Source: a bacterium
Lineage (GTDB): Bacteria > Patescibacteria > Dojkabacteria > JAKAPS01 > JAJZLI01
Length of the DNA stretch: 64,000 bases
NCBI GenBank assembly: GCA_021816845.1
Contig: JAKAWT010000001.1
Span: forward strand, 124,001 to 188,000
Direction: 5' to 3'
Part shown: positions 1 through 8,864 of the stretch, piece after piece
Position numbering within the stretch: the first letter of the stretch is position 1
How the letters are laid out: each line of letters begins with the position of its first letter
Translations under genes and position numbers: made by a program
Notes under the pieces: model-generated
The model's database searches: none
The model's input: the letters and a program-made list of their open reading frames with translations, nothing else
Told to the model about the DNA's origin: nothing

Positions 1-437
1 AAGTATTGTGTTTGTGATGCAGATGTGAAGTTAGAGGAACCAGGATATCCATCAAATCCAGACCCTCCCGCAGAAGCTACACCAGTTAAAGCAGTGGATT
101 GTACAACCCAATCATATGCTGGAGAATTACTAGGTTGATAAATAGCAAAACAGACATGTCCATTATTTGAGGTTCCCCCTATACAAGAAGAATTTTGATT
201 CTCAAATAATACATCTGAAGGATAGTAGTGGTGACTATTAAAATAATTCTGCATATCTTTATTTATAGCCGATATAGCTGTGGATCTTACCTCATCTCTA
301 GCTGTTACCTGAGCAGATCCTAGCCCAATAATGGCAATAGCAACCAAAATGCCTATAATAGCCATCACTATAAGAAGTTCAACCAAAGTAAATCCATCAG
401 ATCTAGGCATTTTATTAAAAATTCTATATATCTTCAT
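1..437 (-). CDS. type IV prepilin-like protein (3' end beyond window)
   Basis: This is a type IV pilin or pseudopilin precursor, exported and assembled into a surface pilus or secretion pseudopilus. The short basic leader MKIYRIFNKMPRSDG is followed by the prepilin-peptidase motif FTLVELLIVMAIIG, with Glu at mature position 5 and a hydrophobic first helix. The rest has paired Cys residues (SSCIG and HVCFAI) and a Gly/Ser-rich tail still open at base 1. I chose ATG 437 because a TATTAT -10-like box (444-449) lies six bases upstream; ATG 410 (MPRSDG) is an in-frame alternative. No pilus assembly gene is visible in the window. Confidence 0.85.
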   Translation of the reverse strand, partial: MKIYRIFNKMPRSDGFTLVELLIVMAIIGILVAIAIIGLGSAQVTARDEVRSTAISAINKDMQNYFNSHHYYPSDVLFENQNSSCIGGTSNNGHVCFAIYQPSNSPAYDWVVQSTALTGVASAGGSGFDGYPGSSNFTSASQTQY

Positions 438-510
438 ACAAAAATAATACCCTAAATAGAAATTTTTTTAAATGCATAGAGAATATAGATCTAATAAATG
501 GTAATTCAAC

Positions 511-559
511 AGATCAAGATCCTATGGATTCAGATCCAAGACTATAGAAGACTATAGAA
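511..559. repeat. short GATC-rich dispersed element, intergenic copy
   Basis: Intergenic relative of the elements at 1117-1140, 8445-8490 and 19305-19345. It contains GATCC and GGATTCAGATCC units and then a perfect tandem copy of AAGACTATAG (538-547 and 548-557). Its reverse complement reads TTGGATCTGAATCC, close to TTTGGATCTAGATCC in rpsT. It is the weakest member of the family because it lacks the AAGGTTCTAA core. Confidence 0.4.
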
Positions 560-606
560 TTATTTTTCAATATTACATATAATACTCATGGTTTATATTA
601 ATCTTT

Positions 607-1767
607 ATGAAAATATTTAACAGTGGATCCATACCTTCTAATTCAAGTTTAAGTAATTTAGGCCTTACTTATGATGATATATTAATCGTACCTAAGAGAT
701 CTGAAATATTATCAAGAAATGATACAGATCTTGAAACTAATCTTACAAAAAATATAAAGATAAAAACTCCAATTATAAGTGCTAATATGTCCTCAGTAAC
801 TGAATCTAGAATGGCAATTGATATGGCTTTATTTGGAGGAATAGGTTTTATCCACAGATTTATGACTATAGAAAGATGTGTTGATGAGATAAAAAAAGTA
901 AAAAATTATCATTATGATAAAGAGAAATATAAATCAGCATCAAAAGATAAAAATGGAAAATTATTGGTTGGAGCTTCAATAGGTGTCAGAGATAATTATA
1001 TGAAAAATACTGAAATGTTACTTACTGCTGGAGCAGACATAATAGTGATAGATGTAGCACATGGACACTCTATAAAAGCAATAAACGCCGTTAAAGATCT
1101 AACCTCAGAATTTAAAGGATCTGGATCCAAAGGTTCTAAATCCAAGGACGATATAGTTCTTATAATAGGTAATATAGCTACATATGATGCTGCTACAGAA
1201 TTTATACAGCTTGGAGTTGATGCTTTAAAGGTAGGAATAGGACCTGGATCTGCTTGCTCAACTAGAATAGTTACTGGTGTTGGCATACCTCAAATTACAG
1301 CTATAGATGAAGTTTATAGAGCATCTAAAATCACTGGTATTCCAATAATAGCAGATGGAGGAATAAGGAATTCTGGAGATATAGCAAAAGCACTAGCTTG
1401 TGGAGCATCAAGCGTCATGATAGGAAATTTACTTGCAAGAACAATATCCTCTTCTGGAAATACAGTAGATATAAATGGAGAACTTTTTAAAGAGTATAAA
1501 GGAGAAGCTTCAAGAGCAGAAATGAACAAACAGTTTAAATTAGAAAGAAGAATAAATACAAAAAATCTAGTACCTGAAGGGGTGGAAGGTAGAGTACCAA
1601 TTGATGGTACAGTCGAAGATACTTTAAATCGTTTAACTGGAGGCATACGATCTAGTATGAGCTACACTAATTCTAGAACATTAAAAGAATTTAGAGATAA
1701 TGCAGAATTTATACAAATAACTACTGCAGGATTTAGAGAGAGTGCCCCTCATGATATTATATTATGA
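607..1767 (+). CDS. guaB: IMP dehydrogenase/GMP reductase family enzyme without CBS domains
   Basis: TIM-barrel enzyme of guanine nucleotide metabolism; IMP dehydrogenase makes XMP from IMP with NAD. The catalytic Cys loop is GIGPGSACSTRIVTGVG, and LVPEGVEGRVP plus GFRESAPHD are IMPDH-like signatures rather than GMP-reductase ones. At 386 residues it is about 100 shorter than usual: the CBS pair normally found after the first barrel strands is replaced by a short linker near residues 95-118. The flap (about residues 296-320) lacks an obvious Arg-Tyr dyad, so the exact reaction is not certain. A Gly/Ser/Lys segment near residues 169-180 comes from a dispersed repeat. Its 3' end overlaps the next gene by four bases. 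A TATATT box at 594-599 lies seven bases before the ATG. Confidence 0.85.
   Translation: MKIFNSGSIPSNSSLSNLGLTYDDILIVPKRSEILSRNDTDLETNLTKNIKIKTPIISANMSSVTESRMAIDMALFGGIGFIHRFMTIERCVDEIKKVKNYHYDKEKYKSASKDKNGKLLVGASIGVRDNYMKNTEMLLTAGADIIVIDVAHGHSIKAINAVKDLTSEFKGSGSKGSKSKDDIVLIIGNIATYDAATEFIQLGVDALKVGIGPGSACSTRIVTGVGIPQITAIDEVYRASKITGIPIIADGGIRNSGDIAKALACGASSVMIGNLLARTISSSGNTVDINGELFKEYKGEASRAEMNKQFKLERRINTKNLVPEGVEGRVPIDGTVEDTLNRLTGGIRSSMSYTNSRTLKEFRDNAEFIQITTAGFRESAPHDIIL
1117..1148 (+). repeat. dispersed GATC/CTAG element inside guaB
   Basis: The 24 bases 1117-1140 (GGATCTGGATCC followed by AAAGGTTCTAAA) differ by one base from bases 8468-8445 read on the minus strand in rpsT. Here they are translated in frame as a Gly/Ser/Lys-rich loop between barrel elements of GuaB, where family members have no such segment. 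This suggests an in-frame insertion. Confidence 0.6.
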
Positions 1768-2084
1768 CCACTAAAACAGAGGACTTAACAAGCCAGACTC
1801 TAAATATACTTAAGGAATCAGACCTTAGTGAAGAAGATAAAACAAAACTTGCAAGAGATCTCATAGTCTCTTTGAGTGAAAATGATGAGAATAAGGGGGT
1901 AAAAGTAATATCAGACCTTTGGGATTATGTAAAAAGTTCTTTTCTACCTACCTATGGTATTGTTGTTGGAGTAAAAAAAATTACTAATGATGAGGTCACA
2001 TCAGGAGTTATATGTATTCTAATCAATCTGGCATCAACACTTATTACAGTTTACTACCTCTCTAAACTATTAACCCTAGCTTAA
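1764..2084 (+). CDS. small hypothetical membrane protein
   Basis: I do not recognise this 106-residue protein. The first 50 residues are acidic and polar (many Glu, Asp, Lys and Thr) and probably cytoplasmic. The C-terminal part carries a weak hydrophobic stretch (SFLPTYGIVVGV) and a clear membrane helix (SGVICILINLASTLITVYYL). It overlaps the end of guaB by ATGA, so the two are translationally coupled. No link to purine metabolism can be inferred beyond co-transcription. Confidence 0.65.
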   Translation: MTTKTEDLTSQTLNILKESDLSEEDKTKLARDLIVSLSENDENKGVKVISDLWDYVKSSFLPTYGIVVGVKKITNDEVTSGVICILINLASTLITVYYLSKLLTLA

Positions 2085-2125
2085 TCTAGAGTACACGTAC
2101 CTAGATATTTACAGAGATTATTAAT

Positions 2126-4009
2126 TTAATAATCATAATCAATATGATCTGGATCTATATCAGACAAGAACCTAGAGGGAGGATTATCTTGATACCTACC
2201 ATAAAGCATTCTTTTTTGAGCAAATGATAAAAATAGTCTTTCTTTTGCTCTAGTCATAGCTACATAACACAATCTCCTCTCTTCCTCCATCTGTTCAAGA
2301 TCCATAAAGGACCTTTGATGAGGGAATATATTCTCCTCCATCCCTATAATAAATACATTTTTAAATTCTAATCCTTTTGCTTGATGGATACTCATCATGG
2401 TTACAACATTTGAAGATTCCTCTATTTCTTCCTTCTGAACCAAAGATATATCAAATAGTAGATCTGTAATTGTTTCGTATTTTAGTGCCATACCAATAAA
2501 TTCATAAATATTTTCCATCCTAGATATGCCTAAATCACCTTCTGGTAAAACATATTTTTCGTAATCAATTTTTTTTACAACATACTTTATAAATTCTGAT
2601 GGAGTTAACTCTGAATTCACTGAACTCAAACATTTCCTCAAATCCTCTATAATACCAACAAATGATAAGACTTGAGGTGTTAATGATTCTTTCATATTTA
2701 ATATATATTCACCAATAGAAAGACCCTCTAAGGATGCCTGCTCTTGTAATCTTGATAAAGTTGTAGCACCAATTTTACGAGTTGGCACATTTATAATACG
2801 TGTTAAAGCCACTGTATCATTTGGATTGACTATAAATCTTAGGTACGAAACTATATCTTTTATCTCTTTTCGTTGATAAAATTTTAATCCACCAAAAATC
2901 CTATATGGAATTTGATCACGGACAAAATATTCTTCTATAACCCTTGATTGAGCATTAGTACGATATAAAACTGCATAATCAGAAAAATTAGTTTTGAGTA
3001 TTTTTATCTTATCTACAACATATCTCGCTTCATCAACTTCATCTAATGCTTGATATAATTTTACTGGATGACCTACCTGATTCTCTGTCCATAATTTTTT
3101 TTCATATCTTAATCTATTTTGAGCTATTACAGATTGAGATGCTGCTAGTATTCTTTTTGTTGATCTGTAATTTTGTTCCAGTTTAATTATCCTCCCATTT
3201 GGAAAATCTTTTTTGAAAGATAATATATTTTGTATATTAGTTCCTCTCCAAGAATATATGTTTTGATCAGGATCTCCTACGAAACAAACATTATCACAAG
3301 ATATTTCCTTTATAAGATTATATTGAATGTTATTTGTGTCTTGATACTCATCAACAAGAATATATTTAAGGCTATTTTTGAATTTATTTTTAAAATCAAT
3401 ATCGTTTTTTAAAAGATATAAACTATTAAATAATATATCATCAAAATCCATTGCATTATTTTCTTTTAATCTTTTTTGATACAGAGGATATGTAGCTTGT
3501 ATAATTTCTTCATAGAAATCATTTGCTATGTACTCTGATGGAAATACATAATTTGACTTAGCTTTTGATATACCAGATAAAATAGCATTTGGAGAAAATT
3601 TTGAAGAATCTATGTTTAACTCTTTAAAAATTTCCTTCATGATTTTTTCTTGATCATCATCATCAAATATTACTAAGTTCTTTGACAGATTAATTCTCTC
3701 ACCTTCTAATCTTAAAATATTTAGAAATACTGAATGAAAAGTACCTAGATATGGAAAATATAAATGTCCACCAAGAAGATCAGTAATTCTCTCTCTAATT
3801 TCAAATGCAGCTTTATTAGTAAATGTAACAGCGAAAATCTCAGAAGGATGTATATTCTTTTCTTTGATTAAATATGCAATTTTATATGTTAGAGCCTTTG
3901 TTTTCCCAGATCCAGCACCGGCCAGTACAAGAAGGGGAATATTTATTCCCTCTAATACTGCTTCTTTCTGCTTATTATTTAAATCGTTCAACATACGGAA
4001 GTTGTTCAT
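2126..4009 (-). CDS. UvrD/PcrA-type superfamily 1 DNA helicase
   Basis: ATP-dependent 3'-5' DNA helicase for repair and replication restart. SF1A motifs appear in order: Walker A GAGSGKTKALTYK, motif Ia AVTFTNKAA, motif II DEYQDTN, motif III GDPDQNIYSWRG, motif IV QNYRST, motif V SIHQAKGLEF, motif VI YVAMTRAKERL. At 627 residues it is shorter than PcrA or UvrD (about 720), mostly through loss of the C-terminal tail. PcrA and UvrD cannot be separated here. The start is MNNFRMLND at 4009 or the internal Met at 3994. Its 5' end overlaps the small SH3-like ORF upstream. Confidence 0.93.
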   Translation of the reverse strand: MNNFRMLNDLNNKQKEAVLEGINIPLLVLAGAGSGKTKALTYKIAYLIKEKNIHPSEIFAVTFTNKAAFEIRERITDLLGGHLYFPYLGTFHSVFLNILRLEGERINLSKNLVIFDDDDQEKIMKEIFKELNIDSSKFSPNAILSGISKAKSNYVFPSEYIANDFYEEIIQATYPLYQKRLKENNAMDFDDILFNSLYLLKNDIDFKNKFKNSLKYILVDEYQDTNNIQYNLIKEISCDNVCFVGDPDQNIYSWRGTNIQNILSFKKDFPNGRIIKLEQNYRSTKRILAASQSVIAQNRLRYEKKLWTENQVGHPVKLYQALDEVDEARYVVDKIKILKTNFSDYAVLYRTNAQSRVIEEYFVRDQIPYRIFGGLKFYQRKEIKDIVSYLRFIVNPNDTVALTRIINVPTRKIGATTLSRLQEQASLEGLSIGEYILNMKESLTPQVLSFVGIIEDLRKCLSSVNSELTPSEFIKYVVKKIDYEKYVLPEGDLGISRMENIYEFIGMALKYETITDLLFDISLVQKEEIEESSNVVTMMSIHQAKGLEFKNVFIIGMEENIFPHQRSFMDLEQMEEERRLCYVAMTRAKERLFLSFAQKRMLYGRYQDNPPSRFLSDIDPDHIDYDY

Positions 4010-4232
4010 TTATTATTGAATATTTTTTTAAATATGATGACATCACCCAACCTGTACTATTAGTAGCACCATCACCATTAAAACCTATAAATTTCATTTT
4101 CACCTCATACCATCCTGAACTATATTTTTCTATTGTAACACTTGTATTGGTAATAATTGAAGTATGTGAAGATGACAATGGTGGGTTGTATAAATTTATA
4201 TTTCCAATTGAATTTATAGATACTATAATCAT
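3975..4232 (-). CDS. small SH3-like domain protein, possibly a fragment
   Basis: An 85-residue ORF just upstream of the helicase, overlapping its start. The segment SSGWYEVKMKF, then GWVMSSYLKK, has the spacing and residues of a bacterial SH3 domain (a WY-V strand and the GWV..YL end), which usually binds cell-wall peptides. It has no signal peptide, and an in-frame stop lies five codons before its ATG, so it may be the tail of a broken secreted protein; see the ORF at 4263-4430. The SH3 call rests on motif resemblance only. Confidence 0.45.
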   Translation of the reverse strand: MIIVSINSIGNINLYNPPLSSSHTSIITNTSVTIEKYSSGWYEVKMKFIGFNGDGATNSTGWVMSSYLKKYSIINEQLPYVERFK

Positions 4233-4262
4233 AGGATAGTTTTTTTATAAACATGTGGCTCC

Positions 4263-4430
4263 TTAATTTAAAATATATGTGTTTTTCCACCTAGAAATTA
4301 GACTATCTGAAGAATTGTTAATATTTGCAAATATTGGAATTTGTATAATATTAGAAAATATAAAAATTACATTACAAACATCTGAAGTACAAGTGCCTAG
4401 GGCAACTTTAACAATATTTTTATATTTCAT
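4263..4430 (-). CDS. possible 55-residue ORF upstream of the SH3-like ORF
   Basis: An ATG-started minus-strand ORF that opens MKYKNIVKVALGTCTSDVC and has a hydrophobic segment (NVIFIFSNIIQIPIFA). It looks like an N-terminal signal or membrane region and is followed 30 bases later by the SH3-like ORF. The two could be halves of one disrupted exported SH3 protein, or this may be chance coding in AT-rich DNA. No family is recognised. Confidence 0.25.
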   Translation of the reverse strand: MKYKNIVKVALGTCTSDVCNVIFIFSNIIQIPIFANINNSSDSLISRWKNTYILN

Positions 4431-4432
4431 AC

Positions 4433-5365
4433 TCAAACTATATATAGAACAAAAAAGGTAACAAATAAATACAAAATTATAGCAATAAATAAAGGTCTGT
4501 CTTTATACCAAATTGTCTCAGGAACACCACCTTCTTTTTTGACATATAGATTATACATATATCTTGCAATTATATAAAAAATTATAGGTATTGTGACTTT
4601 AACCCAGTGAGGATTTTTTAAATGACTAGGTAAAAAAGACGAAATAATACTTGGAGTGTGAGAATTTAAATCTTCATTATACGAAAATAGTATATAGGAC
4701 ATAAATGTTGCAGCAGCAGTCATTGCTATAAGATTATCTAACAGTTCTTTTGGATAAGATTTTAAAACATTTCTATGTATAATAGCATTTTTAAAAGACA
4801 TTATTGTAATTTCTGCTCTCCTCTTCCCAAATGCAACAAATAAGGATAATGCTACTATGAAAATAACAAACCATGAATTTATAGATGAACCTATAACAAC
4901 TCCTCCTGCTAAAACACGTAATACAAAGAGTGTAGCAGTAGTTAGTGAGTCTATTATTAATATTTCTTTTAAATATAATGAATATATTACGACAATAATG
5001 TAATAAGCAACAAATATACCAGCTAAATACTCACTAACTAAAATAGAGAAGAATAATCCTATTATAAAAAGTATCATAGATATAATTAAAGCCTCTCCTC
5101 TGGACACAAAACCTGCAGCTATAGGTCTATGCTTTTTCTGAGGATGTATTTTGTCTCTTTTATAGTCAACTATATCATTAATAAGGTATGCTGAAGATGA
5201 TAATACTACAAGAATAAAAAATGATAATATTACTATAGTATCATCATGTATATTGAAAATATCTCTATTGTAAAAAAGAAAAGCAAAAACCAACAGATTT
5301 TTAACCCATTGACGTGGTCTTAAAGCTAGAAAAATATATTTAGCATGGTTTAACAACTTATTCAT
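4433..5365 (-). CDS. UbiA-family prenyltransferase, decaprenyl-phosphate phosphoribosyltransferase-like
   Basis: Polytopic membrane enzyme of about 310 residues with some nine hydrophobic segments. RPRQWVKNLLVFAFLF near the N-terminus and NDIVDYKRDKIHPQKKHRPIA (Asp-rich metal/diphosphate site) match the DPPR-synthase branch of UbiA, which transfers phosphoribose to polyprenyl phosphate to make arabinose donors. The usual second Asp-rich motif is less clear. I chose ATG 5365: it lies eight bases after a TATAAT box (5374-5379), and the reading frame extends only one TTG codon further upstream. The same box region faces the deacetylase gene in the other direction. Confidence 0.82.
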   Translation of the reverse strand: MNKLLNHAKYIFLALRPRQWVKNLLVFAFLFYNRDIFNIHDDTIVILSFFILVVLSSSAYLINDIVDYKRDKIHPQKKHRPIAAGFVSRGEALIISMILFIIGLFFSILVSEYLAGIFVAYYIIVVIYSLYLKEILIIDSLTTATLFVLRVLAGGVVIGSSINSWFVIFIVALSLFVAFGKRRAEITIMSFKNAIIHRNVLKSYPKELLDNLIAMTAAATFMSYILFSYNEDLNSHTPSIISSFLPSHLKNPHWVKVTIPIIFYIIARYMYNLYVKKEGGVPETIWYKDRPLFIAIILYLFVTFFVLYIV

Positions 5366-5373
5366 CAATATGT

Positions 5374-5379
5374 ATTATA
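5374..5379 (-). promoter_or_regulatory. -10 box of the ubiA-like gene
   Basis: TATAAT on the minus strand ends eight bases before ATG 5365, leaving almost no 5' leader. It lies within the symmetric sequence GTATTATAATAC. Confidence 0.5.
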
Positions 5380-5406
5380 ATACATATACAAAGATATGAA
5401 TATATT

Positions 5407-6621
5407 ATGAAAAAATATGACATAGGATATATTAGTATTTTTTTAACAATAATTGGAGTAACTTTAGGCAGTTTATTGCTACGTTCCAATGTTTTTGCTG
5501 GTAAATATTATAGTAATATCCTCAAAAAAGATATCTCATATATTAAAGATGGACAATATACTAATCTCTGGAAAAATTTGTCTCTATATCAGAAACAAAA
5601 ATTTATTAATGAAAATAATTTCATTAATTTTATGAAAAACAAATACCATCCTTTGAATATATCTATAAAAAATCTAACTGTACTTAATCATACAAAAATG
5701 GAGACCACACTATCAGTAATATTAAATATGCAATCTCCAAATAAAAATTATATCGTCCCTAAATACTATAGAAATAACTTCAAAATTGTATTAAATAATA
5801 ACAATCAATTTATACATATGGGTCAATTTTCTCTTACATCTCCAATAGTGAAGAATACAACAACTGGTAATATGACAGTTGATATACCTATTGTTATGTT
5901 ACATAGAGTTGCCCCAGTCTTCCCTAAAAGATCAAATTTTAACTCACAATATGGGTATTTACTTGATTATAATCTGACTCTGCTAAGCTCTGCTTTTATA
6001 CAACAATTACAATGGTTAAAACAAAATAATTATAAAACCATAACTCTAACTGAACTCTACAATCACTATTACTATAATACTGCTATCCCTAAAAAACCTA
6101 TAATTCTGACATTTGATGATGGTAGATTGAGTGCATACACATATGGAGTCCCTATATTACTGCAGTATCATGATACTGCAACATTTAATATAATCACAGG
6201 ATTTGTAGGTTCAAGTAAAAAAAATTATCAGTATATGACATGGAAAGTTATAAAAACAATCCAAAAAGAAGGTATGCAAATCGAGTCACATACTGTAACA
6301 CATCTTGCACTAGGATCATTACCACCAAATTTAATGCAATATCAAATACTTATATCTAAACAAAAACTAGAACAAGAACTTGGAATTCCAATTCAATTTT
6401 TAGCTTATCCTTCTGGATCACCTTTTAGGGATAACAACATAAAACAGGAACAAGAATTAACCACCTTAATGGAACAAGATGGATATATAGGAGGAATGTT
6501 AGATCAGAGATATAATCAAACGAAGCAGAATCTTAAAAATTCTTATCACCTATATAGAATTAGAGATTCTGGTAATATCTCACTATCGCAATTTATATAT
6601 GAAATCCAAAGTAGTGAGTAA
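5407..6621 (+). CDS. membrane-anchored polysaccharide deacetylase (NodB domain)
   Basis: Carbohydrate esterase family 4-like protein that probably removes acetyl groups from cell-wall or exopolysaccharide N-acetylglucosamine outside the cell. One N-terminal membrane anchor (ISIFLTIIGVTLGSLLL) is followed by about 150 residues with no recognised domain, then the NodB domain: motif 1 TFDDGR, metal-binding motif 2 SHTVTH and motif 3 AYPSGS. At 404 residues it fits anchored family members. It starts 39 bases from the divergent ubiA-like gene. Confidence 0.88.
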   Translation: MKKYDIGYISIFLTIIGVTLGSLLLRSNVFAGKYYSNILKKDISYIKDGQYTNLWKNLSLYQKQKFINENNFINFMKNKYHPLNISIKNLTVLNHTKMETTLSVILNMQSPNKNYIVPKYYRNNFKIVLNNNNQFIHMGQFSLTSPIVKNTTTGNMTVDIPIVMLHRVAPVFPKRSNFNSQYGYLLDYNLTLLSSAFIQQLQWLKQNNYKTITLTELYNHYYYNTAIPKKPIILTFDDGRLSAYTYGVPILLQYHDTATFNIITGFVGSSKKNYQYMTWKVIKTIQKEGMQIESHTVTHLALGSLPPNLMQYQILISKQKLEQELGIPIQFLAYPSGSPFRDNNIKQEQELTTLMEQDGYIGGMLDQRYNQTKQNLKNSYHLYRIRDSGNISLSQFIYEIQSSE

Positions 6622-6622
6622 C

Positions 6623-8416
6623 TTATGTATATAGTTTTATAAATACATCAGAGGGAATATCTACTTTACCGAATCTCTTTGTTCTCTTTTTACCTTTTTT
6701 TTGTTTTTCCAACAGTTTCATCCTCCTTGTTGGATCACCACCATATAATTTTTGAGTAACATCCTTCCTGAATGCCTTAACATCCTCTCTTGCAACAATT
6801 TTTCCATTTATACTTGCTTGTATAGGAATAGAGAATTGAGTTCTTGGAATGAGATCTTTCAATTTAGTACAATATTGTAAAGCTACCTCTAATGCCTTAT
6901 CTTTATGAATTAACATGGACAAAGGCTCTATCAATTCATGATTTACTAAAAAATCAACTCGCACAACTTCAGTGTCGAAAAACCCAATAAGTGAATAATC
7001 CATAGATGCATCACCAGAAGTTAGAGATTTTAAATCATCAAAAAAATTAAAAATCAATGATGATAAGGGAAGATTAATTGTTATTATAACTCTTTCAATA
7101 TTTACACTTTTATTCTGTGAAAATGTAGAGTTTATAAAAACACCTCTTTTTGATGATATAAATGATACAATTTTATTAAAATATTGTTGTGATGCAATAA
7201 TATCCATAGATACATATGGCTCTTTGATATTTATTATTTTTGAGAAATCAGATATTTCAGTAGGGCTAGTAATATCAGCTTCTGTATAATCACTATAAGT
7301 AACATGGTATTCCACTGAAGGTATACTCATAAAAATAGATACATTATATTCTATTTCTAATCTTTCTTTGACTACATCAGCATGTAGCAAACCTAAGAAT
7401 CCACATTTATATCCAAAACCTAATATTTCATTAGTAACTGGTGTAACATCCAAAGAATAGTCATTTAATGATAATTTCAAAACTGCATCTTTAAAATTGT
7501 CTATATCTGCAGCATCAACTGGATATATTGATGCAAAAACCATACTTTTAGGTTTAGAAATCTCAAATATAGGTTTATCTTGAATATTTTTCACTATTGT
7601 ATCCTGGACAACAACATCTTTGACATATTTTATTCCTGTAGTGACAAAGCAAACATCTCCAGCATGTACTTCATTTTGTGGATCGAGTTTACCTCTTACA
7701 TATCCTAATGATAGAACTTGCATGGGCTTTTTCTTTGAGCAAAAATATATTGTATCACCCTTTTTTAATATACCATCTACGACTTTTACAAGAAGAATAA
7801 CACCTTGGTACTCATCAAAGAAAGAATCAAAAACAAACCCTCTAAAATTTTTTGATACATCACACAAGGGTTGAGGAATTTTTTCTATTATTGCATTTAT
7901 CAATTTATCTATTCCAATACCTGTCTTACCAGAAGTGAATATTATATCTTCCTTATTAAATCCTAATATTGCTTTAATTTCAGCTAATACTCTATCTATA
8001 TCTATACCTTTTATATCTACTTTATTTAAAACGGGTATAACAGGTATATTTAATTCTATGGCCTGAAGGTAATTACCTATGGTTTGGGCTTCAATACCCC
8101 CAGATGCATCTATAAGAAGTATTGCCCCATCTGAGGCTTTTAGCGACCTTGCAACTTCTCCTTGAAAATCAACGTGTCCCGGTGTATCTATAAGGTTTAA
8201 TGTATAACCTTTATATTCCATACGGATTGTTTGTAGTTTAATAGTAATACCTCTTTCTCTCTCAAGCTCAAGGTTATCTAAGAATTGATCTTTTAAATCT
8301 CTTTTTGATATTGTATGGGTATATTCCAAAAGCTTATCTGATAAAGTAGATTTACCGTGGTCAACATGGGCGATAATTGAGAAATTACGAATTTTAGAAG
8401 ATGGATTAAAATCCAT
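6623..8416 (-). CDS. lepA: elongation factor 4 (LepA) GTPase
   Basis: Ribosome-associated translational GTPase that back-translocates or remodels stalled ribosomes. G1 AHVDHGKS, the switch region ERERGITIK, G3 DTPGH and G4 NKVD are present, followed by the EF-G-like domains and the LepA-specific C-terminal domain ending in a basic stretch (KLLEKQKKGKKRTKR). Length 597 equals the family norm. It starts one base after the rpsT stop codon, so the two form an operon. No Shine-Dalgarno is visible before its ATG. Confidence 0.97.
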   Translation of the reverse strand: MDFNPSSKIRNFSIIAHVDHGKSTLSDKLLEYTHTISKRDLKDQFLDNLELERERGITIKLQTIRMEYKGYTLNLIDTPGHVDFQGEVARSLKASDGAILLIDASGGIEAQTIGNYLQAIELNIPVIPVLNKVDIKGIDIDRVLAEIKAILGFNKEDIIFTSGKTGIGIDKLINAIIEKIPQPLCDVSKNFRGFVFDSFFDEYQGVILLVKVVDGILKKGDTIYFCSKKKPMQVLSLGYVRGKLDPQNEVHAGDVCFVTTGIKYVKDVVVQDTIVKNIQDKPIFEISKPKSMVFASIYPVDAADIDNFKDAVLKLSLNDYSLDVTPVTNEILGFGYKCGFLGLLHADVVKERLEIEYNVSIFMSIPSVEYHVTYSDYTEADITSPTEISDFSKIINIKEPYVSMDIIASQQYFNKIVSFISSKRGVFINSTFSQNKSVNIERVIITINLPLSSLIFNFFDDLKSLTSGDASMDYSLIGFFDTEVVRVDFLVNHELIEPLSMLIHKDKALEVALQYCTKLKDLIPRTQFSIPIQASINGKIVAREDVKAFRKDVTQKLYGGDPTRRMKLLEKQKKGKKRTKRFGKVDIPSDVFIKLYT

Positions 8417-8417
8417 T

Positions 8418-8774
8418 TTATTTTTTTGTATTTGAAACTTGACCTTTAGAACCTTTGGATCTAGATCCTGTGGACTTAAATCCTTGGCTATTTTTGCCTA
8501 TTTTTGACTTTATGACTTTGAAATCTTCAGGATGAGATTCTCTCAAAAGTATTTTTGATAATCTTGATTTCTCCCTTGCAGCCTTATTTTTATGATAAAT
8601 ATTTTTTTTGGCCATTTTATCAATAATAGAAAATAAAGCTGATAAAGATTTTGAATCTGGGTTTTTGTGATAAGCTTTAGTCATTTTATCGACATTAGTT
8701 CTATAACCATTATTGAGAAAGGTTCTTCTTTTAGTTCTTCTTATATCCTTCAAAGATGATTTTAAATTTGCCAT
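8418..8774 (-). CDS. rpsT: 30S ribosomal protein S20 with repeat-derived C-terminal tail
   Basis: Binds 16S rRNA in the small subunit. The first 90 residues match S20: MANLKSSLKDIRRTKRR at the start and the basic helix ending HKNKAAREKSRLSK. The protein is 118 residues instead of about 87 because of a tail near residues 92-118 rich in Gly, Ser, Lys and Arg (STGSRSKGSKGQ). That tail is encoded by the dispersed element at 8445-8490. The promoter is clear and the transcript is probably leaderless. lepA follows directly. Confidence 0.95.
   Translation of the reverse strand: MANLKSSLKDIRRTKRRTFLNNGYRTNVDKMTKAYHKNPDSKSLSALFSIIDKMAKKNIYHKNKAAREKSRLSKILLRESHPEDFKVIKSKIGKNSQGFKSTGSRSKGSKGQVSNTKK
8445..8490 (-). 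repeat. dispersed GATC/CTAG element in the rpsT 3' end
   Basis: On the coding strand it reads AAGGATTTAAGTCC, then ACAGGATCTAGATCC, then AAAGGTTCTAAA. The core differs by one base in 24 from guaB 1117-1140, and read in the other direction it aligns with the ruvX element at 19305-19345. It encodes the extra Gly/Ser/Lys tail of S20. Confidence 0.65.
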
Positions 8775-8783
8775 ATGAGTTTG

Positions 8784-8812
8784 AGTATACTAGAAAAATT
8801 ACCCTAAATCAA
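8784..8812 (-). promoter_or_regulatory. rpsT promoter, leaderless arrangement
   Basis: TTGATT (8807-8812) and TATACT (8784-8789) are separated by exactly 17 bases. Only nine bases lie between the -10 box and the ATG at 8774, so transcription should begin at or very near the start codon. No Shine-Dalgarno is present. Confidence 0.7.
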
Positions 8813-8864
8813 ATAATTAAGGGTCAAAATCTAATTATTGAGATTAGCATTATATGTTTTGGAG

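Noticed and set aside
3874..4461. Plus-strand frames at 3874-4239 and 4279-4461
   Set aside because: The first is opposite the SH3-like ORF and helicase start and has no motif; the second has no initiation signal and overlaps the ubiA-like gene end.
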